Below, in pieces: positions 6,269 to 13,786 of a DNA stretch of 16,830 bases. The position numbers and the translations under genes are program-made. The stretch lies in the NCBI GenBank assembly GCA_022424815.1, contig JAKMGS010000027.1, forward strand, positions 1-16,830, read 5' to 3'. Position 1 is the first letter of the stretch, and each line of letters starts with the position of its first letter. Source of the DNA: Schleiferiaceae bacterium (GTDB taxonomy: Bacteria > Bacteroidota > Bacteroidia > Flavobacteriales > Schleiferiaceae). The notes beneath the pieces were generated by a model that saw only the letters and a list, made by a program, of their open reading frames with translations, was not told where the DNA came from and made no database searches.

Positions 6269-9145
6269 TTACGCCTCGGCTGTTTCTTCCATGTAGCTCT
6301 CAATAGGCTCACAAGTACAGATGAGGTTGCGATCCCCGTAGGCATCGTCTACTCGACGTACAGATGGCCAGAACTTGTTCTCGGCAACATATTCCAATGG
6401 GAAGGCTGCTTGTGAACGTGTATATGGCAACTCCCAAGTATCTGCACAAATCATTGCTTGGGTGTGTGGCGCATTCTTCAACACGTTGTTCGAAGCTTCC
6501 ATGTCGCCGCGAGTTACGGCATCGATTTCCGCACGGATGCTCAACATGGCATCACAGAAGCGGTCGAGTTCCGCCTTGCCTTCACTTTCTGTAGGCTCCA
6601 CCATTACGGTACCCGCTACTGGGAAGCTCACTGTAGGCGCGTGGAATCCATAGTCCATCAATCGCTTGGCGATATCGGTAACTTCAATGCCAGCATCCTT
6701 CTTGAACGGACGGCAATCTAGGATCATTTCGTGTGCCGCACGGCCGTTCTCTCCAGAGTACAATACATCAAATGCTCCTGCGAGGCGCTCCTTGATGTAG
6801 TTGGCGCTGAGGATGGCGTATTGGGTTGAATCTGTCAATCCTTCTGCACCCAACATTTTAATGTAGGCGTAAGAAATCAATAGGATTAATGCCGAGCCCC
6901 ATGGTGCTGCAGAGATCGAGTTGATTCCTTGCTCGCCACCCATGTCGATTACTGGGTGTTTTGGAAGGAATGGAGCGAGGTGAGCCTTACAGCAAATAGG
7001 ACCCATACCTGGACCACCACCTCCGTGAGGAATGGCGAAGGTCTTGTGCAAGTTCAAGTGACAAACATCGGCGCCGATCAGACCCGGTGAGGTCAACCCT
7101 ACCTGAGCATTCATGTTGGCACCGTCCATATATACCTGACCACCGTGTTGGTGAATGATGTCGGTAATTTCCTTCACTGCACTTTCAAACACACCATGCG
7201 TAGATGGGTAGGTAATCATGAGCGAGCTCAAGTTTTCGCCGTGTTGCTCTGCTTTAGCGCGTAGGTCTTCTACATCGATGTTTCCGTGATCATCACAAGC
7301 GACTACTACGACCTTCATTCCCGCCATCACGGCAGAGGCCGGGTTCGTTCCGTGCGCCGAAGAAGGAATAAGAGCGATATCACGATGGCCTTCACCATTG
7401 GCTTGGTGGTAGGCACGAATGACCATTAGACCTGCATATTCTCCTTGCGCACCAGAGTTTGGTTGCAAAGAGGTGGCATCAAAACCTGTGATGACGGCTA
7501 GGTCGCGCTCCAAGGTGTTAATGACCTCAGCATAACCTTCGGCCTGGTCCACAGGTACGAACGGGTGAATGCCGTTCCAAGCTGCTGTAGAAAGTGGAAT
7601 CATCTCAGAGGCGGCATTGAGCTTCATAGTACATGATCCTAGTGAGATCATACTGTGGTTCAAGGCCAAATCCTTGCGCTCCAAAGATTTCAAATAGCGC
7701 ATCATATCCGTCTCGCTATGGTAGCTGTGGAATACTTCATGCGTCATGAAATCAGATAAACGAATCAACTCTTCTGGCAAGTTGCCGGTAGGATCTGCCA
7801 TTTCAATGGTCTCTACCCCTTCAACTTTTGCGAGGATGGCGACGATATCTGCCAAATCTGCATCCGTGGTGGTTTCGTTCAATGAAATACCAATAGTTTG
7901 CTCGTCGAAATATCTGAAGTTCACCTCAGCCGCCTCTGCCAATGCTTTGACCTGGGTTGCCGTTGAATTTTTTAAGGAGATTTTCAAGGTGTCGAAGAAG
8001 TGCGTGTTGCGCTGGGTCAATCCCATACCTTTCACGGCTTCATTCAAGGCTGTGGCATGCAAGTGGATCGTTGAAGCGATGCCTCTCAGTCCTTCCGGTC
8101 CGTGGTATACACCATAGGCACCGGCCATTACCGCCAACAATACTTGGGCAGTACAGATATTTGATGTCGCCTTGTCGCGCTTGATGTGTTGCTCGCGTGT
8201 TTGCAAGGCCATACGTAATGCTGGATTGCCATCAGTATCGATGGTACGACCGATGATACGACCAGGAATGAAACGCTTGTAGCTTTCTTTCGTCGCAAAG
8301 AATCCTGCGTGAGGACCTCCATAACCTAGAGGAATCCCGAAGCGTTGCGTTGTTCCTACCACAGCATCCGCACCCCACTCTCCAGGAGGCGTGAGCAATA
8401 CGAGCGACATGATATCCGCTGCCACGACTAACTGAACCTCAGCAGCATTACATGCCGCTGCAAAGGCGCGGTAATCTTCTACTGAACCGTCGGCATTTGG
8501 GTATTGTACCAACGCACCGAAGAATTCTTCGGTAGGCTCAAATGTTTTGTAATCTCCGAAGACCAATTCTACTCCGATAGGCTCCGCACGTGTGAGCAAC
8601 AAAGCGATGCTTTGTGGGAAGGTGTTTTGATCGACAAAGAATTTATTCGCACCGGCTTTTTTCTTGGCTCGTGACATGGCACCATAGAACATGCTCATGG
8701 CTTCTGCTACCGCAGTGGCTTCGTCCAAGAGAGATGCATTGGCGAGTTCCATACCCGTGAGGTCAACGACCATGGTCTGGTAATTCATCAACGCCTCCAA
8801 ACGGCCTTGTGCTATTTCAGCTTGGTACGGCGTGTAAGCCGTATACCATCCTGGGTTCTCTAAAATGTTGCGCTGGATCACCCCTGGAAGTACGGTCGGG
8901 TGGTACCCCATACCGATGTAGGTGGTGAAGACGGTATTCATCTGACCGAGCTCGCCAATGTGCGTGGCAAACTCTGCCTCTGTCATCGCAGGCGCAAGAT
9001 CCATTTCACCTCTGAAACGAATGGCTTCAGGTACGGTCTGCTCGATAAGAGCGTCTAGTGATTCAGCCCCAATGGTCTGGAGCATTGCGGTGACTTCGAG
9101 CGGTTTAGGTCCGATGTGTCTGTAGGCAAAGGAATTGCGCTTCAT
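6269..9145 (-). CDS. gcvP: Glycine dehydrogenase (decarboxylating), P-protein
   Basis: PLP enzyme of the glycine cleavage system: it decarboxylates glycine and passes the aminomethyl group to lipoyl-GcvH, with GcvT and Lpd completing release of ammonia, CO2 and methylene-THF. The 958 residues match the single-chain form (E. coli about 957), with the N-terminal half (about 1-440) and the catalytic C-terminal half fused. The PLP lysine is K701 in HLNLHKTFAIPHGGGGPGMG, followed by the glycine-rich loop. Other family segments are FAYRHIGP at the start, YTPYQAEIAQGRLE, and SLGSCTMKLNA. The ATG at 9145-9143 is supported by the usual N-terminus and by an upstream -7 box. gcvT and gcvH are not adjacent, so the system is scattered. 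No glycine riboswitch fits in the 71-base upstream gap. It converges on the channel gene and shares its terminator. Confidence 0.98.
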   Translation of the reverse strand: MKRNSFAYRHIGPKPLEVTAMLQTIGAESLDALIEQTVPEAIRFRGEMDLAPAMTEAEFATHIGELGQMNTVFTTYIGMGYHPTVLPGVIQRNILENPGWYTAYTPYQAEIAQGRLEALMNYQTMVVDLTGMELANASLLDEATAVAEAMSMFYGAMSRAKKKAGANKFFVDQNTFPQSIALLLTRAEPIGVELVFGDYKTFEPTEEFFGALVQYPNADGSVEDYRAFAAACNAAEVQLVVAADIMSLVLLTPPGEWGADAVVGTTQRFGIPLGYGGPHAGFFATKESYKRFIPGRIIGRTIDTDGNPALRMALQTREQHIKRDKATSNICTAQVLLAVMAGAYGVYHGPEGLRGIASTIHLHATALNEAVKGMGLTQRNTHFFDTLKISLKNSTATQVKALAEAAEVNFRYFDEQTIGISLNETTTDADLADIVAILAKVEGVETIEMADPTGNLPEELIRLSDFMTHEVFHSYHSETDMMRYLKSLERKDLALNHSMISLGSCTMKLNAASEMIPLSTAAWNGIHPFVPVDQAEGYAEVINTLERDLAVITGFDATSLQPNSGAQGEYAGLMVIRAYHQANGEGHRDIALIPSSAHGTNPASAVMAGMKVVVVACDDHGNIDVEDLRAKAEQHGENLSSLMITYPSTHGVFESAVKEITDIIHQHGGQVYMDGANMNAQVGLTSPGLIGADVCHLNLHKTFAIPHGGGGPGMGPICCKAHLAPFLPKHPVIDMGGEQGINSISAAPWGSALILLISYAYIKMLGAEGLTDSTQYAILSANYIKERLAGAFDVLYSGENGRAAHEMILDCRPFKKDAGIEVTDIAKRLMDYGFHAPTVSFPVAGTVMVEPTESEGKAELDRFCDAMLSIRAEIDAVTRGDMEASNNVLKNAPHTQAMICADTWELPYTRSQAAFPLEYVAENKFWPSVRRVDDAYGDRNLICTCEPIESYMEETAEA

Positions 9146-9167
9146 ACTCTGTTAATATTAGATGAGT

Positions 9168-9175
9168 CAAAAGTA
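9168..9175 (-). promoter_or_regulatory. Predicted -7 box of gcvP (TACTTTTG)
   Basis: TACTTTTG on the minus strand matches TAnnTTTG exactly and lies 22 bases before the gcvP ATG. No convincing TTG -33 element is found at the usual distance, so only the -7 half is supported. Confidence 0.5.
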
Positions 9176-9216
9176 CGGCAGACTCGCCGAACATAGCGTA
9201 CATTTATGAGTCCATA

Positions 9217-10107
9217 ATGACAAGAAATATCCACCCGGTTATAAACATTTTTTTAGGCCTATTAAGGCCGTTCATCTACGCGAATTTTTGGGTCGCTGGG
9301 GCGGTTTGGGCGTTGACCCGACTGTCCGAATTCCAATTGACCAACTGGTGGGAAGCCGGGGCCATGGATGATTACGGCTACTTCGTGCTGAATCCATCCT
9401 TTGCTGGTTTAAACGCTGCTGGAACGCTCATTGTTTACGGATTTGCCCGATTGTTTGAATCCCCAGGTGATGAAGGGTTACAAAGTAAGATCAGTCAATG
9501 GCGATCGGCCATGCCCAAAACCGCACAACTAAGCATGGGACTTGGTGTCTCCTATGTGGCCATATGGTGGGCACTTTACGGTTCTTGGAACCTTTTGTTT
9601 TTATATGCCGGTGCCATCGCAGTGGCCGCCTTGTACCCCCTCCCCTTTATTTTGAGGAAATCTGGCGGCGGATTGCGTTCTATTCCGGGACTGAAACTCA
9701 TGGTCATTGCGGCAGTATGGGCGTATGTGACGGCCGTCATTCCCAGTGTTCAAGCGGGGACCTTTACCATCGGAGTATTCTTTGAGCGCTTCTGGTGGAC
9801 TGCTGCCCTGACCTTGCCTTTCGATGTTCGGGATATGATGGTAGATCAAGGGAGCATTCGGACTTTGCCGCATATGGCCGGACCTAGGAACATGGTGTGG
9901 CTGGCGAACCTGATGCTCTGGTTCAGCTTTTACCTCCAGATCCAATTGTTTGAAATGCCCCTCGTCTACACATTCGGACTCTACCTCCTTTGCTCCATTA
10001 TTATTGTTCTGGCCAATCCAAAATTGGGCGACCTATACTACAGCCTACTCATTGAAGGACTCCCATTCCTACTGTTGGGACTATGGGTCCTTAGTCCCTA
10101 CCTTTAA
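9217..10107 (+). CDS. UbiA-like polytopic membrane protein, one Asp-rich motif missing
   Basis: A 296-residue integral membrane protein with about seven to nine hydrophobic segments. UbiA prenyltransferases join a prenyl diphosphate to an aromatic acceptor within the membrane using two Asp-rich motifs. Here the second is intact (D203-V-R-D206-M-M-V-D210, followed by IRTLP, as in the family). The first, normally NDxxDxxxD, is not recognisable: the corresponding place (about residues 74-86) reads YGFARLFESPGDE, keeping only a late D-E pair. Catalysis may therefore be changed or absent. The gene starts 17 bases before kynU and is probably the first gene of that operon; no Shine-Dalgarno sequence is seen. 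UbiA-fold assignment is likely, prenyltransferase activity uncertain. It could be one of the generic UbiA-like proteins of unknown function found in Bacteroidota. Confidence 0.72.
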   Translation: MTRNIHPVINIFLGLLRPFIYANFWVAGAVWALTRLSEFQLTNWWEAGAMDDYGYFVLNPSFAGLNAAGTLIVYGFARLFESPGDEGLQSKISQWRSAMPKTAQLSMGLGVSYVAIWWALYGSWNLLFLYAGAIAVAALYPLPFILRKSGGGLRSIPGLKLMVIAAVWAYVTAVIPSVQAGTFTIGVFFERFWWTAALTLPFDVRDMMVDQGSIRTLPHMAGPRNMVWLANLMLWFSFYLQIQLFEMPLVYTFGLYLLCSIIIVLANPKLGDLYYSLLIEGLPFLLLGLWVLSPYL

Positions 10108-10124
10108 GGCACCATAATACAACC

Positions 10125-11399
10125 ATGAACGTACTCAGTAAAGCACACGCACAGGAACTCGATGCCAATGATTCATTGGCCCACTTCCGTAACGAATTTC
10201 ACCTCCCCGTGATCGACGGCAAGCAAACGCTCTACTTCACGGGCAACAGCTTGGGGCTGATGCCAAAATTGGCCGAAAAATACCTGGAAGAGGAGCTTGA
10301 GGATTGGAAGAACTGGGGCGTAGAAGGACATTTTCATGCCCGCCGCCCTTGGATGCCGTACCATGAATTCTTTTCGGAAAGCCTGTCAAAACTCGTGGGC
10401 GCCAAACCTGAAGAAGTTGTGGTCATGGGGTCGCTGACAAACAACTTGCATTTGTTGATGGTAAGCTTCTTTCGTCCGGAAGGAAAGCGCACGAAGATTT
10501 TGTGCGAAGCTAAAGCCTTCCCGTCGGACCAATATGCCTTAGCCTCTCAACTCCGCTACCATGGATTAGACCCAAAAGAACACCTGATCGAGGTGGGACC
10601 GCGCGAGGGTGAACACCACATTCGCAAGGAAGATTTCATGGCCGCTATCGATGCCCATGGAGAAGAAATTGCGATGATGATGATCGGTGGGGTAAATTAC
10701 TACACCGGCCAAGTGATGGACATGAAACACCTTACCGCCTATGCGCAAAACAAAGGCATTATAGTCGGTTGGGATTTGGCGCATGGCGCGGGGAATATCG
10801 ACATCAAATTGCACGATTGGAATGTAGATTTTGCCGCGTGGTGCCACTACAAATACATCAACTCAGGTCCTGGGGCAACGGCCGGGTACTTTGTGCATGA
10901 ACGCCACCACGGCAAGGCCGACATCCCTCGTTTCGAAGGATGGTGGGGACACGATAAAGAGACACGGTTCGAGATGCCCGAAACGTTTAAACCTATACCT
11001 ACGGCAGAGGCGTGGCAACTGTCCAACGTACCGGTAATGGCGATGGCACCGCTTCGTGCGAGTCTCGATTTATTTGATAAGGCTGGGGTAGAAAACCTGC
11101 GTGCAAAGAGCAGAAAACTGACGGGGTACTTGCAAGAGGTGTTGGAGTTTGTCGCAGAAGAATCGGACAGTAATTTCGAAATTATTACTCCTATGGAGGA
11201 GCGCGGCGCACAGATATCCTTGCTTGTGCACGGCTACGGAAGACCGCTGTTTGACTATTTAATGGAGCACGGCGTAATTGCCGATTGGCGCGAACCCAAT
11301 GTCATTCGCATGGCACCGGTTCCGCTATATAATAACTTCGAGGACATTCGTGCCTTTGGTGAAATCTTGTTGAACTACCTCAAAGCTCAGCAAGTATGA
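10125..11399 (+). CDS. kynU: Kynureninase
   Basis: PLP enzyme of tryptophan breakdown that cleaves kynurenine to anthranilate plus alanine, or 3-hydroxykynurenine to 3-hydroxyanthranilate plus alanine. The 424-residue length is normal (bacterial enzymes about 416). Family features are YFTGNSLGLMPK near the N-terminus (about residues 38-49), HFHARRPWMPYH, the cofactor-contacting WDLAHGAGNIDIKLHDW, and the Schiff-base lysine K243 in WCHYKYINSGPGA, followed by GWWGH. The gene overlaps kmo by four bases (ATGA, 11396-11399), so the two are translationally coupled. With kmo as partner, the likely substrate in the cell is 3-hydroxykynurenine and the product 3-hydroxyanthranilate. Genes for the earlier steps (tryptophan dioxygenase, formamidase) and for 3-hydroxyanthranilate dioxygenase are not in the window. 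Confidence 0.97.
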   Translation: MNVLSKAHAQELDANDSLAHFRNEFHLPVIDGKQTLYFTGNSLGLMPKLAEKYLEEELEDWKNWGVEGHFHARRPWMPYHEFFSESLSKLVGAKPEEVVVMGSLTNNLHLLMVSFFRPEGKRTKILCEAKAFPSDQYALASQLRYHGLDPKEHLIEVGPREGEHHIRKEDFMAAIDAHGEEIAMMMIGGVNYYTGQVMDMKHLTAYAQNKGIIVGWDLAHGAGNIDIKLHDWNVDFAAWCHYKYINSGPGATAGYFVHERHHGKADIPRFEGWWGHDKETRFEMPETFKPIPTAEAWQLSNVPVMAMAPLRASLDLFDKAGVENLRAKSRKLTGYLQEVLEFVAEESDSNFEIITPMEERGAQISLLVHGYGRPLFDYLMEHGVIADWREPNVIRMAPVPLYNNFEDIRAFGEILLNYLKAQQV

Positions 11400-12739
11400 A
11401 AAAAGTAATCATCGTCGGTGCCGGCTTGGCAGGATCGTACATGGCCTACGCCATGGGTAAAAAAGGCTACGAGGTTCAGGTTTTTGAAAAACGACCGGAC
11501 CCCCGCAAATCCAGCTACGGCTCGGGAAGATCCATCAACCTTGTCGTCAGCCATAGGGGCTGGACGGCATTGGCCTATGCCGGAATAGAGGAAGAGATTC
11601 GCAAGATTGTGGTCCCGGCATACGGGCGTCAGATTCACGACCTCGAAGGCAACGAGAGTTACTTTGCCTACAACATTGACAACAAAGCCATTCACAGCAT
11701 CAGCCGTGGCGAGTTCAATAAAACTTTGGTGGAATTGGCCGAAGCACTACCGAATGTAACGATCACCTTTGATGCCTTCTGTGAACATGTGGACTTCAAA
11801 TCGGGGACCGTTCACATGAAGCAAGGCGAGCAGCTCAATGCCTATTCAGCCGACCTCATCGTTGGGGCGGACGGAACAGGTTCTTCGGTACGTGGCGCCT
11901 TGATGAAACAACCGCGCTTTAATTACAGCCAAGAGTTTATTGACAGTGGGTACAAGGAAGTCCACATTCCCGCAGGCGTGAATGGCGAACCTCAACTCAA
12001 TATCGACGCGCTACACATCTGGCCGCGCCGCGAATTCATGCTGATGGGACTGGCCAATACAGACAACGGTTTCACCGGAACGGTTTTCGCACCGTTCGAC
12101 GGCGAATACGGATTGGACTACCTCAAAACGGGGGAAGACGGCATGCGTTATTTCGAGAAGTATTTCAAAGACGCCATCCCGCTCATTCCAAATTTAGAGG
12201 AGCAATGGGAAAGCAACCCTCCGTCGGCCTTGGCGTGTATTCGTTGTGAACCTTACCATTGGGGCACCAACACCATGCTCATAGGTGATGCCGCACATGC
12301 CACCGTTCCCTTCTATGGCGAAGGGATGAACGGGTCGCTAGAAGATGTTCGCGTATTCTTGGAGCTGCTCGATGAGCACGGGGATTCTGACATGAAAAAA
12401 GTACTGGAAATCTACACAGAACAACGCGTGCCTGCAGGCAATGCTTTGGTAGACTTAAGCTTGAGAAACTTCATTGAAATGCGCGACCTGGTGGCCGATC
12501 CAAGCTTCCAATTGCGCAAAAAAATAGAGCGTAAGGTGCAAGTCAACCATCCAGACAAATGGACGCCGCTCTACACTTTGGTGAAGTTCACCAACATCCC
12601 GTACCATGAAGCAAAGGCAGAAGGAGAGCGCCACGATCGAATCATGGAAGAAATTCTAGCCATGGACGGTGTCGAGGAGCATTGGGACAGTGAAGAGGTA
12701 GAACAAGAAGTGCTCCGATTGTTCGAATCTGTCCGTTAG
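11396..12739 (+). CDS. kmo: Kynurenine 3-monooxygenase (FAD-dependent)
   Basis: Flavoprotein hydroxylase that converts L-kynurenine to 3-hydroxykynurenine with NADPH and O2. The 447 residues begin with the FAD-binding Rossmann signature G8-A-G10-L-A-G13, and the second FAD motif GDAAHATVPFYGEGMN starts at G297. SINLVVSHRG (from S46) is typical of KMO rather than of other class A monooxygenases. R78 (in YGRQIHD) and Y92 have the same 14-residue spacing as the substrate-binding Arg and Tyr of Pseudomonas fluorescens KMO (recalled as R84 and Y98), which supports the kynurenine assignment. The eukaryotic membrane anchor is not obvious at the C-terminus. Its start overlaps the kynU stop. Its own stop overlaps by four bases the stop of the opposite-strand PLP enzyme, with no terminator hairpin between them. 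Confidence 0.96.
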   Translation: MKKVIIVGAGLAGSYMAYAMGKKGYEVQVFEKRPDPRKSSYGSGRSINLVVSHRGWTALAYAGIEEEIRKIVVPAYGRQIHDLEGNESYFAYNIDNKAIHSISRGEFNKTLVELAEALPNVTITFDAFCEHVDFKSGTVHMKQGEQLNAYSADLIVGADGTGSSVRGALMKQPRFNYSQEFIDSGYKEVHIPAGVNGEPQLNIDALHIWPRREFMLMGLANTDNGFTGTVFAPFDGEYGLDYLKTGEDGMRYFEKYFKDAIPLIPNLEEQWESNPPSALACIRCEPYHWGTNTMLIGDAAHATVPFYGEGMNGSLEDVRVFLELLDEHGDSDMKKVLEIYTEQRVPAGNALVDLSLRNFIEMRDLVADPSFQLRKKIERKVQVNHPDKWTPLYTLVKFTNIPYHEAKAEGERHDRIMEEILAMDGVEEHWDSEEVEQEVLRLFESVR

Positions 12740-13569
12740 AATCGAACGCCACCGGTGTGAATCCACACTACGTTTCCTTGTAAGCTGGTGCGCTGAAGAT
12801 AGGCCCACACCTTTGCGTTGTAGTTGGGATCCAGTGGTATACCCGTAGTTTGCTCAAAATTCTCAGCCTCCTCGAGCAGTGAAGGCGACCATTTCCCAAA
12901 GCCGCCAAAACGAGTTTCATCTTCCCAGTGAAGGGTAATGTGTTTTGCCAAGGCCTGCTGTTGTGCGGCGGCGCATTCTATGAGGGCACCTTTCACGGCA
13001 CTCACTACGTGGACCTGCGTTTTGCAGTGTGGAGGCATCGCCGCAAGAATACCAGAGACGGTTGTACCTGTACCGGAGGCAAGCACGAGGTGATCGGGTT
13101 CATGGGCCAATTCTTTCCAGATCTCCCCACAACCCTCCATGGCGTGCGACCCAGCACCGCCCTCAGGAAGTACCCTGCCCGAGTATCCCGTCCAACCTGT
13201 TTCACGCAAGGACCTAAACGCACTGCGAGAAACAAATTCCAAGGCCATCCCTTGTGCCTGGCAATACTTCAGCAAGTCGTTGCTCGAGGCGTTCAATTCC
13301 TCGCCACGCACAACTCCGGTGATGGGATGACCAAAGTGCTTGGCTGCGAAAGCTGCGGCCGGCAAGTGATTGCTAAAGGCACCACCGAAGGTCGTGATGG
13401 GCTCTCCAGGACGTAGTATTTGGAAAAATCCTTGGAGCTTGCGCCACTTGTTGCCGGAGACTATGGGGTGGATGAGATCGTCGCGTTTGATATACAGGTC
13501 CAATTCCGGTTTCACCGTCAACTTTTGTACGGGAGAAGGTGTTAAAAATGGCATTGGTATAGCATCCAT
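12736..13569 (-). CDS. PLP enzyme of the ACC deaminase/D-cysteine desulfhydrase family
   Basis: A 277-residue fold-type II PLP enzyme, clearly shorter than ACC deaminase or D-cysteine desulfhydrase (about 330-340). The PLP lysine is K41 in SGNKWRKL, preceded by YIKRDDL; GGAFSNHL (an SNH cofactor segment) follows, and ASGTGTT is the phosphate-binding loop. Two residues known to separate the activities can be read near the end. The position of the ACC deaminase catalytic Glu (DPVYEGK in that family) is N251 in DPNYNAK, and the position of its Leu is T272 in HTGG, as in D-cysteine desulfhydrase. ACC deaminase activity is therefore unlikely; a D-cysteine desulfhydrase-like or unknown amino-acid lyase activity is more plausible. 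The protein ends five residues after T272. The start ATG is at 13569-13567, divergent from the DUF5522/hutU unit 55 bases away. Confidence 0.87.
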   Translation of the reverse strand: MDAIPMPFLTPSPVQKLTVKPELDLYIKRDDLIHPIVSGNKWRKLQGFFQILRPGEPITTFGGAFSNHLPAAAFAAKHFGHPITGVVRGEELNASSNDLLKYCQAQGMALEFVSRSAFRSLRETGWTGYSGRVLPEGGAGSHAMEGCGEIWKELAHEPDHLVLASGTGTTVSGILAAMPPHCKTQVHVVSAVKGALIECAAAQQQALAKHITLHWEDETRFGGFGKWSPSLLEEAENFEQTTGIPLDPNYNAKVWAYLQRTSLQGNVVWIHTGGVRF

Positions 13570-13589
13570 AATGCAAAGCTAAGGAGCCT

Positions 13590-13597
13590 TACCTTTG
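13590..13597 (+). promoter_or_regulatory. Predicted -7 box of the DUF5522-hutU-ompH unit (TACCTTTG)
   Basis: TACCTTTG matches TAnnTTTG exactly in the short gap after the divergent PLP-enzyme start. Transcription would begin near 13603-13606, about 20 bases before the ATG at 13625. No clear TTG -33 element is found 19-21 bases upstream. Confidence 0.45.
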
Positions 13598-13624
13598 AAG
13601 TACCCAAAAATTCCGAAATCGGAC

Positions 13625-13786
13625 ATGTTTAATAAAGACTTGGACCCTGAAGATTTCTACAAAAGCCCTGAAGGCTTTATCATCTTCACCGAGAAATACC
13701 ACATAAAGCGCGGCTATTGCTGCCAAAGCGGTTGTAAGCACTGCCCGTACGGATACGATAAAAAAACCCACAGAATACGTGACTAG
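13625..13786 (+). CDS. DUF5522 family cysteine-rich mini-protein
   Basis: A 53-residue conserved protein of unknown function. The core is GFIIFTEKYHIKRGYCC followed by QSGCKHCPYGYDKK: four cysteines in the pattern CC-x3-C-x2-C plus a histidine between the last two, which suggests a small metal- or iron-sulphur-binding site, though this is not demonstrated. An alternative TTG start at 13595 would add ten residues and has AAGGAG (13581-13586) 8 bases upstream. I prefer the ATG because the TTG lies inside the predicted -7 box and because family members, as I recall them, begin about ten residues before the conserved Phe-Tyr. The stop codon overlaps the GTG start of hutU by 8 bases, so translation of the two is probably coupled. 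Confidence 0.8.
   Translation: MFNKDLDPEDFYKSPEGFIIFTEKYHIKRGYCCQSGCKHCPYGYDKKTHRIRD

Noticed and set aside
7746..8117. 123-codon plus-strand reading frame inside gcvP
   Set aside because: Antisense to a well-conserved part of the glycine decarboxylase; no domain or start signal.
9199..9206. TACATTTA as a -7 box for the UbiA-like gene
   Set aside because: It lacks the final G of TAnnTTTG, has no -33 element, and would put transcription start almost at the start codon.
9146..9216. Glycine riboswitch upstream of gcvP
   Set aside because: The gap is only 71 bases, too short for a glycine riboswitch, and it contains a promoter-like box close to the start codon.
10125..12739. kynU/kmo as part of a biosynthetic gene cluster
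   Set aside because: No synthetase, tailoring or export genes are seen nearby; both look like ordinary catabolic or NAD-pathway enzymes.
12928..13416. 162-codon plus-strand reading frame opposite the PLP enzyme
   Set aside because: It is the antisense shadow of a clear PLP enzyme; its translation has no recognisable domain and is low-complexity in places.
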